Origin: DASUHT01 sp038230835
GTDB taxonomy: Bacteria > Actinomycetota > Thermoleophilia > Gaiellales > JAICJC01
DNA length: 64,000 nucleotides
NCBI GenBank assembly: GCA_038230835.1
Contig: JBBRMM010000005.1
Span: forward strand, 1 to 64,000
Direction: 5' to 3'
The translations under genes were made by a program, and so were the position numbers. Below are positions 34,424 through 41,959 of this stretch, piece by piece. The notes beneath the pieces are model-generated. The model did no database searches. It saw only the letters and a program-made list of their open reading frames with translations, and was not told the DNA's origin. How positions within the stretch are numbered: the first letter of the stretch is position 1; each line of letters begins with the position of its first letter.

Positions 34424-34843
34424 CTACCCCCCGGCGAAGCCGCTGCCCTGCTGCAATCCGAGCGCGCCGGAGAGCGCCTTCAGACGGGCCGCCCCACAAC
34501 CGCCCGGGAAGTGAAGTTCGACCTTCCGCTTGCCGAGCTTGCCCGTGATCGCCCCCCCGCCGGTGTCGGGCAGTCCCACGCATGGGGCGAGCGGCGCCAG
34601 CAGCTGAGGGCGGGTCGCGAGCGTGTGGCAGGCGGCAGCCGGGTCGTGCAGTGTCCCGGTGGCCGGTGCGCAGCGCAGGTGGAAGACCGTGGTCTTACCG
34701 TTGGCGATGAAGCCGGGGTAGATCGTCACGGTGAGGCTGGTGCCGGCCAGCGGATCGGGGGCGGGGGCGGCGCTCGAGCTCTGCCCGCAGGCGGTGGCAG
34801 ACAGCGCGAGCAGCGCGGCGAAGGTCAAGGTGGTTCGGTGCAT
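34424..34843 (-). CDS. SSI-like (subtilisin inhibitor-type) lipoprotein
   Basis: 139 residues. Signal sequence FAALLALSATACGQ with a lipobox cysteine. The mature domain contains SLTVTIYPGFIANGKTTVFH, LRCAPATGTLHDPAAACHTL and VELHFPGGCGAARL, matching the Streptomyces subtilisin inhibitor-like pattern (first strand, LRC, HPDPAAAC-like motif). SSI proteins block extracellular serine proteases; here lipid anchoring would keep it on the cell. The reactive-site loop cannot be located with confidence, so activity is inferred. ATG 34843. It lies 19 bases upstream of the coiled-coil gene on the same strand. Confidence 0.7.
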   Translation of the reverse strand: MHRTTLTFAALLALSATACGQSSSAAPAPDPLAGTSLTVTIYPGFIANGKTTVFHLRCAPATGTLHDPAAACHTLATRPQLLAPLAPCVGLPDTGGGAITGKLGKRKVELHFPGGCGAARLKALSGALGLQQGSGFAGG

Positions 34844-34899
34844 GATCGTTTGACCGATGCGCGGCCGGTCGGGTTCCCCGGCGGCTACGGTACTGCGCC

Positions 34900-35706
34900 A
34901 TGGGGGAGGCCCTACTGATCCGGACGTGGAACATCGCCCACGGTCGTGACCGGCCGCCAGGCCCCGGCTACGCGCACCGGCGCAGGAAGCTGCTGCACGA
35001 GATGGCAGACGTGATGGTGCAGGACCGGCCCGACGTCGTGCTGCTGCAGGAGGTGCCGGTGTGGGCCGGGTCGCTGCTGCGCGAGCGCACCGGGATGGGA
35101 CTGACGCTCGCTCACACCTACGGCGCGCACGTCCCGTTCGTGCACCTGCCGCTGCCGCTGGCGGCCGGCGAGTGGCTGGGCAAGGCGCTGCCGGACGTGG
35201 CGCGGACGCAGTTCGAGGGTCAGGCCCAGGCGCTGCTGTACGGCCCGGCGCTGGTGCTGGTGTCGGCCCGCCGCGTCGAGCTCAATCGCCGGCGGTTCCT
35301 GCGGGGCGAGCCGCGGATCGCCCAGCTTGCGCGGCTGCGCCACCGCGCCTCCGGCGGCGAGCTGGTGCTCGGAAACGTGCACACCGACGGCGGAGACGAG
35401 GCCGGCCCGCAGATCGAGCGGGCGGGGTGGGTGATGGAGCAGTTCGCCCGCGGCGCGCCGATGGTGATGGGCGGAGACCTGAACACCGAGCCGGGGTCGC
35501 CGGCCATGCGCCGGCTGGTCGGCCGCGGATGGTGCGAGAGCTCCGGTGACGTCGGCATCGACCATCTGCTGTCGCGCGGCCTCGAGGTCGAGTGGCCGTC
35601 CACGCGCTGGCTGGCCGAGCGGCGTGACCTGCGGCTCGGCCCCGGACCGCCGGTACGCCTGTCCGACCACGATCCGGTGGATGCCGTGGTGCGCTTAGAT
35701 GCGTGA
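34900..35706 (+). CDS. Endonuclease/exonuclease/phosphatase (EEP) family protein
   Basis: 268 residues. EEP-fold catalytic motifs are in order: RTWNIAHG (Asn), RPDVVLLQEVP (Glu), LGNVHTDGG, VMGGDLNTEPGSP (Asp, Asn) and LSDHDPVDAVV (the Ser-Asp-His terminal motif). The family cleaves phosphodiester or phosphomonoester bonds in nucleic acids, phospholipids or inositol phosphates with Mg2+. There is no signal peptide, so it is cytoplasmic. The target is unknown. It overlaps the following aminotransferase gene by 8 nt, indicating translational coupling. Confidence 0.9.
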   Translation: MGEALLIRTWNIAHGRDRPPGPGYAHRRRKLLHEMADVMVQDRPDVVLLQEVPVWAGSLLRERTGMGLTLAHTYGAHVPFVHLPLPLAAGEWLGKALPDVARTQFEGQAQALLYGPALVLVSARRVELNRRRFLRGEPRIAQLARLRHRASGGELVLGNVHTDGGDEAGPQIERAGWVMEQFARGAPMVMGGDLNTEPGSPAMRRLVGRGWCESSGDVGIDHLLSRGLEVEWPSTRWLAERRDLRLGPGPPVRLSDHDPVDAVVRLDA

Positions 35707-36796
35707 TCAGCTCCCGGCCCTGACTGGGGTGGCCTACCTGAACGCCGGCACCAACGGCCCCGTCCCCGAGCCGGCCGCGCGGGCGATGGCGGCCGAGCTG
35801 CGCCGCCAGGCCACCGAGCCGAGGATCGGCCGCGAGGTGTTCGAGCGCTTCTGGGCGCTGCGCGACGATGCCCGGTCGGCGGCCGCGGCGGTGGTGGGGG
35901 CGCCGGTCGAGCAGATGGCGCTGACCAGTTCGACCACCCAGGGGATCGGGCTGATGGTGGCCGCGATCGACTTCGCGGCCGGCGATCGCGTGATCACCAC
36001 CACCGAGGAGCACCCCGGGCTACTGGGCCCGCTGGACATGATCGAGCGTCGCTTCGGCGTGGTGGTGCGAGCCGTCGCCGCCGACGAGCTCGAGTCGGCG
36101 ATCGACGAGCGCACGCGGCTGGTGGCGGTCTCGCACGTGCTGTGGACGACCGGCCGCGTGCTGCCTCTGGCCGAGCTCTCGCGCCGGGCGCACGAGGCTG
36201 GTGCGCTGGTGCTCGTGGACGGCGCCCAGTCGGTCGGCAACATCGCGGTGGACGCTCGGGCGACCGGCGCCGACTTCTACGCCTTCAGTGGGCAAAAGTG
36301 GCTGCTCGGCCCGCAGGGCAGCGGCGCACTGTGGGTGCATCCGCGCCACCACGAACGGTTGCTGCCGGCGCTGCCCGGCTACCTGAGCTTCCGCGAGGGG
36401 GTGGTCGGCGAGTACCGAACCGAAGGCGCACGCTTCGACGCCGGCACCGCCGACCCGGTCACGCTGGCCGGGTTCGCCGCGGCGCTGAACTGGGTGGAGG
36501 GGTTGCCCGGAGGCCGGTCGGCATGGGTCGAGCGGGGCGCCGTGAACGCGCAGACGGCTCGCGAGCGGCTGGCCGCGGTGGCGGGCGTGCGGGTGGTCGA
36601 CCCCGGAGGGCCGGGTTCGGGCCTGATCGCGCTGGCGGTCGATGACGGCGATCCGGCGGACATCGCGGCAGGACTGGTCGAGCACGGCGTTCTGGTGCGC
36701 TCGATCCCGGGTACCACATACCTGCGGATCTCGGTCGGCGCGTGGACCAGCGAGGCCGACCTGGACGCGCTGGCACGCGGGCTCAGCGCTCGTTGA
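35699..36796 (+). CDS. Class V aminotransferase-fold PLP enzyme
   Basis: 365 residues. NAGTNGPVPEPAARAMA at the start, LTSSTTQGIGLMVAAIDF in the large domain, VLVDGAQSVGNIAVDARATG (PLP-binding Asp and Gln) and YAFSGQKWLLGPQGSGALWV (Schiff-base lysine in SGQKW) define the class V aminotransferase / cysteine desulfurase-like fold. Substrates include selenocysteine, kynurenine and isopenicillin-related amino acids; none can be chosen here because the specificity loop is not diagnostic. It starts with ATG 35699 inside the EEP gene, then ends 5 bases before the convergent HD gene. Confidence 0.88.
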   Translation: MRDQLPALTGVAYLNAGTNGPVPEPAARAMAAELRRQATEPRIGREVFERFWALRDDARSAAAAVVGAPVEQMALTSSTTQGIGLMVAAIDFAAGDRVITTTEEHPGLLGPLDMIERRFGVVVRAVAADELESAIDERTRLVAVSHVLWTTGRVLPLAELSRRAHEAGALVLVDGAQSVGNIAVDARATGADFYAFSGQKWLLGPQGSGALWVHPRHHERLLPALPGYLSFREGVVGEYRTEGARFDAGTADPVTLAGFAAALNWVEGLPGGRSAWVERGAVNAQTARERLAAVAGVRVVDPGGPGSGLIALAVDDGDPADIAAGLVEHGVLVRSIPGTTYLRISVGAWTSEADLDALARGLSAR

Positions 36797-36800
36797 CCGA

Positions 36801-37379
36801 TCAGGCCGGCGCCGGAAGTCCGAGCTCACCCGCGATCGGCCGCAGCGCCTCGATCACGAAGGTGATGTGGGCGTCCAGGTCGATGCCCAACCCGGCCGCG
36901 CCCTCGACCACGTCCTCGCGGTTCACGCCGCGTGCGAAGCTCGGCTGCTTCAGCTTCTTGCGCACCGATCGCACCTCGAGCGTCGCGATACCGTCAGGGC
37001 GCACGAGGCCGCAGGCGTGCACGAAGCCCGAGACCTCGTCGCAGGCGTAGAGCGTGCGCTCCAATTGCGACTCGCGCGAGACGCCGGTGTGGTTGGCGTG
37101 CGCCTGCACCGCCCGCACGAACCATTCGGGGTAGCCGCGCTCTCGCAGCACCGGGGCGCCGTCCTGCGGATGCCGGTCGAGCGTGGGGTGGCGCTCGTAG
37201 TCGAAGTCGTGCAACAGTGCGACGTTTCCCCAGGCAGGTTCGTCCTCGCCGAACTTGCGGGCGTACGCGCGGGTGGACGCTTCGACGGCCAGGGCATGGC
37301 GCAGCAGCGCCTCGCTGGACGTCCACTCGGTCAGCAATTGCCAGGCCGCGTCGCGGTCGTGCACAAGGTCGGTGACCAT
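36801..37379 (-). CDS. HD-domain metal-dependent phosphohydrolase
   Basis: 192 residues. The HD motif pattern is present: RHALAVEASTRAYARKFG, ALLHDFDYERHPTLDRHPQD (HD, with downstream His) and HANHTGVSRESQLERTLYAC-D later. HD hydrolases act on nucleotides or phosphate esters using divalent metal. The C-terminus (IDLDAHITFVIEALRPIAGE) is helical. ATG 37379 is chosen over GTG 37382. It is convergent with the aminotransferase and divergent from murA, suggesting an independent gene. The biological substrate is unknown. Confidence 0.85.
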   Translation of the reverse strand: MVTDLVHDRDAAWQLLTEWTSSEALLRHALAVEASTRAYARKFGEDEPAWGNVALLHDFDYERHPTLDRHPQDGAPVLRERGYPEWFVRAVQAHANHTGVSRESQLERTLYACDEVSGFVHACGLVRPDGIATLEVRSVRKKLKQPSFARGVNREDVVEGAAGLGIDLDAHITFVIEALRPIAGELGLPAPA

Positions 37380-37481
37380 CACAGCCGACGATACCAGTCA
37401 CGACCCGCGGGCAGGATCCAGGCGTGATGACCGCGAATCCGGCTACCCTCAGGAGGGCAAAACGAGGAAGGCGGGTCGGGC

Positions 37482-38792
37482 ATGGCCATCGCAAGCAGAG
37501 AAGGGACCGTGGAGACATTCGTGATCGAAGGAGGCGTGCCGCTGTCGGGCACCGTCCGCCCGGCCGGCAACAAGAATGCTGCCCTGCCGATCCTGGCCGC
37601 GTGCCTGCTCACCGCCGACCCGGTGACTCTCGACAACGTGCCCAGGATCCGCGACGTCGAGGCGATGATCGAGCTGCTGCTCGACGTGGGCGTCGAGGTC
37701 GAGTGGCTGGACGCCAACACCGTGCGGGTGTGGGCCGCCGACGTGACCCGGACCAGGCTCGACCCCGACCTGTGCACGCGCATCCGGGCCTCGATCCTGC
37801 TCGCCGGTCCGCTGCTGGCGCGATCCGGATCGGCTGACATCCCTCCGCCCGGCGGCGACGTGATCGGCCGCCGGCGGGTGGACACGCATCTGATGGCGTT
37901 CGCCGGCCTGGGCGCCGAGGTGGAGGCCAACCGCGGCTACAGCCTGCGCGCGCCGCACGGCCTCACCGGCGCCGACCTGCACCTCGATGAGGCGTCCGTG
38001 ACCGGCACCGAGAACGCGGTCATGGCCGCCGTGCGGGCTCGTGGCACGACGGTGATCCGCAACGCCGCCTGCGAGCCGCACGTGCAGGATCTGTGCCGGC
38101 TGCTGATCGCCATGGGCGGGCGGATCGAGGGCATCGGCTCGAACGTGCTGACGATTCATGGCGTGGACGCCCTGCACGGGTGCCGGTACAGGGTCGGCCC
38201 CGACCACATCGAGGTGGCGTCGTTCATCGGTCTGGCCGCGGTCACCGGGGGTGATCTGGTGATCGAGGACGCCGCGGTCGAGCACCTGCGCTCGATCGAC
38301 CTGGCGTTTGCCCGGTTGGGCGTACGGATCGAGATCGACGGCGACTCGGTGCGCGTGCCTCCCGGCCAGGATCTGTGCATCGTGGACGACATCCACGACC
38401 AGATCCCCAAGATCGACGACGGCCCGTGGCCGATGTTCCCGGCCGACCTGACCTCGATCGCGGTCGCGGTCGCGACCCAGGCTCGCGGCACCGTGCTGAT
38501 CTTCGAGAAGATGTTCGAGAACCGTCTGTTCTTCACGGACAAGCTGGTCGCGATGGGCGCCCGGATCATCGTCTGCGACCCCCACCGGGCGGTTGTCACC
38601 GGGCCGGCCAAGCTGTACGCCGAGCGTATGGAGAGCCCCGACATCCGGGCCGGCATGGCGCTGCTGATCGCCGCGCTGTGCGCCGAGGGCACGAGCCGGA
38701 TCGGCAACGTCGGCCAGATCGACCGCGGATACGAGCGGATCGACGAGCGGTTGCGCACGCTTGGCGCCCGGATCGAGCGCGTCCAGGCATAA
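37482..38792 (+). CDS. murA: UDP-N-acetylglucosamine 1-carboxyvinyltransferase (MurA), Asp variant
   Basis: 436 residues. Family signatures: VRPAGNKNAALPILAACLLT (catalytic Lys in NKNA), CTRIRASILLAGPLLARSG, the active-site loop PPPGGDVIGRRRVDTHLMAF, the FPADLTS region and ENRLFFTDKLVAMGA. The first step of peptidoglycan precursor synthesis: enolpyruvyl transfer from PEP to UDP-GlcNAc. The residue normally Cys in the loop (C115 in E. coli) is Asp, codon GAC at 37857-37859 (D126 here, 117 if translation starts at GTG 37509). This substitution is known from mycobacterial MurA, where it gives fosfomycin insensitivity. ATG 37482 has GAGGAAGG at 10 nt; GTG 37509 is an alternative. Confidence 0.93.
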   Translation: MAIASREGTVETFVIEGGVPLSGTVRPAGNKNAALPILAACLLTADPVTLDNVPRIRDVEAMIELLLDVGVEVEWLDANTVRVWAADVTRTRLDPDLCTRIRASILLAGPLLARSGSADIPPPGGDVIGRRRVDTHLMAFAGLGAEVEANRGYSLRAPHGLTGADLHLDEASVTGTENAVMAAVRARGTTVIRNAACEPHVQDLCRLLIAMGGRIEGIGSNVLTIHGVDALHGCRYRVGPDHIEVASFIGLAAVTGGDLVIEDAAVEHLRSIDLAFARLGVRIEIDGDSVRVPPGQDLCIVDDIHDQIPKIDDGPWPMFPADLTSIAVAVATQARGTVLIFEKMFENRLFFTDKLVAMGARIIVCDPHRAVVTGPAKLYAERMESPDIRAGMALLIAALCAEGTSRIGNVGQIDRGYERIDERLRTLGARIERVQA

Positions 38793-38839
38793 TCGCACCA
38801 GCGGGTTCGGTTGCTCACGAGAGGACGGCCCGAACGGGC

Positions 38840-40114
38840 GTGGACAGGGTCACCATCACCGGAGAGTCGATCGCCGACGTCGTGCGGGCGCTGCGCCCAT
38901 CCACGGAGTCTCGCGATGACGTCAGGCGGACCGTGGCCGACATCGTGGACATGGTGCGCGGTGGCGGGGACGAGGCGATCCGCCGGCTGACGCTGCGCCT
39001 GGACGGTGCCGACCTGCCCGCCAGCCGGGTGCCCGAGGCGGAGCTGGAGCACGCCCTGGCGGCAACCGAGCAGCCGGTGCGCGAGGCGTTGGAGCTGCTG
39101 GCGCAGAACCTTCGCCTGGTCTCCGCCCAGCTGGCGCCGGCGCCGGCGCGGGTGACGCTCCCGCAGGGTCAGACGGTGTCCACCCGGCATGTGCCGGTGC
39201 AGCGGGTCGGCGTCTACGTGCCGGGCGGCAAGGCGGCCTATCCCTCGAGCGCGGTGATGGCGGTGGTGCCGGCGCAGGTCGCGGGTGTGCCCGAGATCTG
39301 CGTGTGCTCGCCGCCCGGCGCCGACGGCCACTGCCCGACCATCGTGCTCGCAGCCTGCGCGCTTCTGGGCGTGCGGGAGGTGTACGCCGTGGGCGGTGCG
39401 CAGGCAATCGCCGCGATGGCCATCGGCACCGAGCAGATCCGCCCCGTCGACATGCTGGTCGGGCCGGGCAACGCCTACGTCGAGGAGGCCAAGCGGCGAC
39501 TGTTCGGCGAGGTCGGCATCGAGTCGCTGGCCGGGCCGAGCGAGCTGATCGTGCTGGCCGACGAGACCGCACCCGCCGAACTGGTGGCCCTCGACCTGCT
39601 CGCCCAGGTCGAGCACGGCGCCGGGTCGCAGTCGGTGCTCGTCTCGACCGACCCCGACGTGCTTGCGGCGGTTGCCGAGCACCTGCCCGAGCGCGGCACG
39701 ATCGTGCTCGCACGGGCCGACTCGTGGGCGACCGCGATCGCCTTCGTGAACGCGTACGCACCCGAGCATCTGCAGCTGGTGGTGGCCGACCCCGAGGGCG
39801 TGCTGTCCCGCGTCGTGCATGTCGGTGCTGTCTTCGTCGGGCCGCACAGCGGTACCGCGTTCGGCGACTACGTGGCCGGCTCGAACCACATCCTCCCCAC
39901 CGGCGGGCACAGCCGCTTCTCGTCGGGGCTGTCGCCGGCCATGTTCGTGCGCACCCAGGAGGTGGTCGAGGTGCCTGCCGAGGCCGTCGAGCGGCTGGCC
40001 GGCCCGCTGCGCGCGCTGGCCATCGCCGAAGGACTGCCCGACCACGCCCGCTCGGCCGACGCCCGCGCCGAGCGGCTCGGAGAGGCCACCACCAGGAAAG
40101 GATCCAGCTCGTGA
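38840..40114 (+). CDS. hisD: Histidinol dehydrogenase
   Basis: 424 residues. Motifs: VPGGKAAYPSSAVMAVVPAQ, GVREVYAVGGAQAIAAMAIG, VDMLVGPGNAYVEEAKR, LAGPSELIVLAD, VEHGAGSQSVLVS (zinc-binding Gln/His region), NAYAPEHLQLVV (catalytic Glu-His) and GSNHILPTGGHSRFSSGLSP. The enzyme carries out the last two oxidations of histidine synthesis, L-histidinol to L-histidine, with NAD+ and Zn2+. GTG 38840 is taken as start. No other his gene lies in the window. Its stop overlaps the ridA start (GTGA), so the pair is translationally coupled; RidA would remove reactive enamine/imine intermediates. Confidence 0.95.
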   Translation: MDRVTITGESIADVVRALRPSTESRDDVRRTVADIVDMVRGGGDEAIRRLTLRLDGADLPASRVPEAELEHALAATEQPVREALELLAQNLRLVSAQLAPAPARVTLPQGQTVSTRHVPVQRVGVYVPGGKAAYPSSAVMAVVPAQVAGVPEICVCSPPGADGHCPTIVLAACALLGVREVYAVGGAQAIAAMAIGTEQIRPVDMLVGPGNAYVEEAKRRLFGEVGIESLAGPSELIVLADETAPAELVALDLLAQVEHGAGSQSVLVSTDPDVLAAVAEHLPERGTIVLARADSWATAIAFVNAYAPEHLQLVVADPEGVLSRVVHVGAVFVGPHSGTAFGDYVAGSNHILPTGGHSRFSSGLSPAMFVRTQEVVEVPAEAVERLAGPLRALAIAEGLPDHARSADARAERLGEATTRKGSSS

Positions 40115-40497
40115 CCAGAACCGTGATCGTCGCCGACGGAGCGCCAAAACCGTTCGCAGGAGCTCCCTACAACCAGGCAGTCGGCGCCGGCGGGTTCGTC
40201 TTCTGCGCCGGTCAACTCGGTCTCGACCCCGACTCTGGAGTCCTTGTCGAGGGTGGCATCGAAGCCCAGACACGGCGCGCCCTGGAGAACATCTCGGCCG
40301 TGCTTCGAGGCGCAGGCACCGACCTTGCGAGCGTGGTCAAGACGACCGTCTTTCTGACCGACCTGGCCGACTTCGCGGCCATGAACGCGGTCTACGCCGA
40401 GTACTTCACCTCCGAGCCGCCGGCCCGCTCGACGGTGCAGGTGGCTGCCCTGCCGGCCGGCGGTGTGGTCGAGATCGAGGTGGTCGCGGCCGCCTGA
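40111..40497 (+). CDS. RidA family enamine/imine deaminase
   Basis: 128 residues. APYNQAVGAGGFVFCAGQLG, EAQTRRALENISAVLRGAGT, VVKTTVFLTDLADFAAMNAV and the terminal PPARSTVQVAALPAGGVVEI with its catalytic-type arginine (PARS) are the standard RidA (YjgF) signatures. RidA hydrolyses reactive enamines/imines formed by PLP enzymes, preventing damage. GTG 40111 overlaps the hisD stop by 4 nt (GTGA), and AGGAAAGGAT is present upstream. The gene ends 1 base before the stop of the convergent membrane-protein gene. Confidence 0.93.
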   Translation: MTRTVIVADGAPKPFAGAPYNQAVGAGGFVFCAGQLGLDPDSGVLVEGGIEAQTRRALENISAVLRGAGTDLASVVKTTVFLTDLADFAAMNAVYAEYFTSEPPARSTVQVAALPAGGVVEIEVVAAA

Positions 40498-41919
40498 TCA
40501 CGCCGCGTTGTAGGTCTGACCCAGGATCCACAGACCGACGGCGGTGTACACGATCATGAGGGCGATCATCGGCGCCTGCGCCCAGACCGCCGACCGGCGC
40601 GGCCGCTCCAACCGGCGCGGCGCGACGTGGTGGGCGGCGAAGATCGCGACCACGTGGCCGCTCACGATCAGACCGATCTGCAGTGCCCAGGCCAGGCCTG
40701 CGGGGAAGCTCGTCCAGATCGCATAGTCGGGCACCCAGTCGGTGTGCATGGGGTCGAGGATGACCTTGGGCGTGAGCTGGCAGTAGGTGACCAGGTAAAG
40801 GAGGTAGTGGGCGGCGAAGTACACGGCCGCGATCGGCACCAGGGTAGGCGCGTAACGGGCTGCGGCGGCCGAGACGCCGCCCTCGCGCAGGCCGAGCAGC
40901 AACATGACGATGGTGAACACGGCGGCGATCCCGCCGACACAGGCGGCCATGGTCAGCGTCCGCAGCTCCGTGCCGCTCAGCGACGAGCCGAGCGTGTGGT
41001 ACACCCACTGGGCAAAGGTCACGTAGCGGCGCGTCTCGCCGAACCCGTCGTACAGGACAATCGCCAGCAGCACGACCACGAACGCCGCGTCGCCCGCGCC
41101 CAGCGGGGGGTCGCGCCAGGCGCCGGACACGAAGCCCCGCCAGCGGATGCGGCGCTCGGCGGCCGGCGCGTCGACCCAGTCGAGATCCCCGCCGGTGACG
41201 TCCCACTCCAGCGGAGAGGCGCGTCCCAGCGTGCGCGAGAGCACGGTGAAGAGCTCGGCGTGGGCGAGCCACGGACGGCTGCCGACCAGTGTCATTCCGA
41301 TCACCTGGACGACCAGGTACACCAGCATCACCAGGGCGAGGTCGGACGGCACCGCCCCGCCCGGCCAGGCCAGCTCGAGCCAGCCGAACACGAGCAACAT
41401 CCCCACGGCCGGCCAGCGACCCAGGCGGTGCGGGTAGGCGAGTGGGGGGTCGTTCACGCGGTCGATCAGGCTGCCCACGGCGCGCAGCGGGTTGACCACG
41501 TCCCAGACCGGGCCGAGCAGCGCCGAGATCAGCCCGAGACCGACCCAGAAGTCGACCCACACGAGGATGGTGGAAGGGTTGGCGGTGAACTCCTGGGCGC
41601 CCGCGATGCCGAACACGATGCACTCGACGACGAGCAGCGCGGCCAGGCCTCGAAGCGCGGACGACAGCCACCCGCGGCCCGGCCGGTGGATGTTGGCTCC
41701 GACCCGTGCCCCGATCCGATCATCGGCCAGGGCGGCCGCCGGCACCGAGGCGGCGACCGCCACCGCCCCCGCGGTCACGTACAGCCACAGCGGCAGCGGG
41801 AACTGGTAGGTGAGCGCGCCGAACGCGTGCGCCTGCGCCAGCGCCGGTACGGCCAGGCCCGCTCCCAGCACCGCGACGAGGACGATGCTCGTGCCGGCTG
41901 CCATCGCTCTCAGGCGCAT
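40498..41919 (-). CDS. Polytopic membrane protein, unknown function
   Basis: 473 residues with roughly 10-12 hydrophobic helices, including VLVAVLGAGLAVPALAQA at the start (resembling a signal peptide), LWLYVTAGAVAVAASVPAAA, ILVWVDFWVGLGLISALLGP and MLLVFGWLELAWPGG. Polar loops contain conserved-looking DVTGGDLDWVDAPA and DPMHTDWVPDYAIW. There is no ATP-binding, transporter or protease motif that I recognise; similar proteins are annotated only as hypothetical in actinobacteria. ATG 41919 is preferred over the upstream frame. It is divergent from the CCA enzyme gene and convergent with ridA. Confidence 0.72.
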   Translation of the reverse strand: MRLRAMAAGTSIVLVAVLGAGLAVPALAQAHAFGALTYQFPLPLWLYVTAGAVAVAASVPAAALADDRIGARVGANIHRPGRGWLSSALRGLAALLVVECIVFGIAGAQEFTANPSTILVWVDFWVGLGLISALLGPVWDVVNPLRAVGSLIDRVNDPPLAYPHRLGRWPAVGMLLVFGWLELAWPGGAVPSDLALVMLVYLVVQVIGMTLVGSRPWLAHAELFTVLSRTLGRASPLEWDVTGGDLDWVDAPAAERRIRWRGFVSGAWRDPPLGAGDAAFVVVLLAIVLYDGFGETRRYVTFAQWVYHTLGSSLSGTELRTLTMAACVGGIAAVFTIVMLLLGLREGGVSAAAARYAPTLVPIAAVYFAAHYLLYLVTYCQLTPKVILDPMHTDWVPDYAIWTSFPAGLAWALQIGLIVSGHVVAIFAAHHVAPRRLERPRRSAVWAQAPMIALMIVYTAVGLWILGQTYNAA

Positions 41920-41947
41920 GCCGCCCAGGATAGCCCGACCGGGTTCG

Positions 41948-41953
41948 TACAAT
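41948..41953 (+). promoter_or_regulatory. -10 hexamer TACAAT of the CCA/DHH/CBS gene
   Basis: TACAAT lies 6 nt before ATG 41960, with no ribosome-binding site in between, consistent with a leaderless transcript. Confidence 0.5.
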
Positions 41954-41959
41954 CCGCCC

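Noticed and set aside
37449..40273. Long minus-strand frames opposite murA and hisD
   Set aside because: Both lack motifs and have shadow composition; the plus-strand genes are unambiguous.
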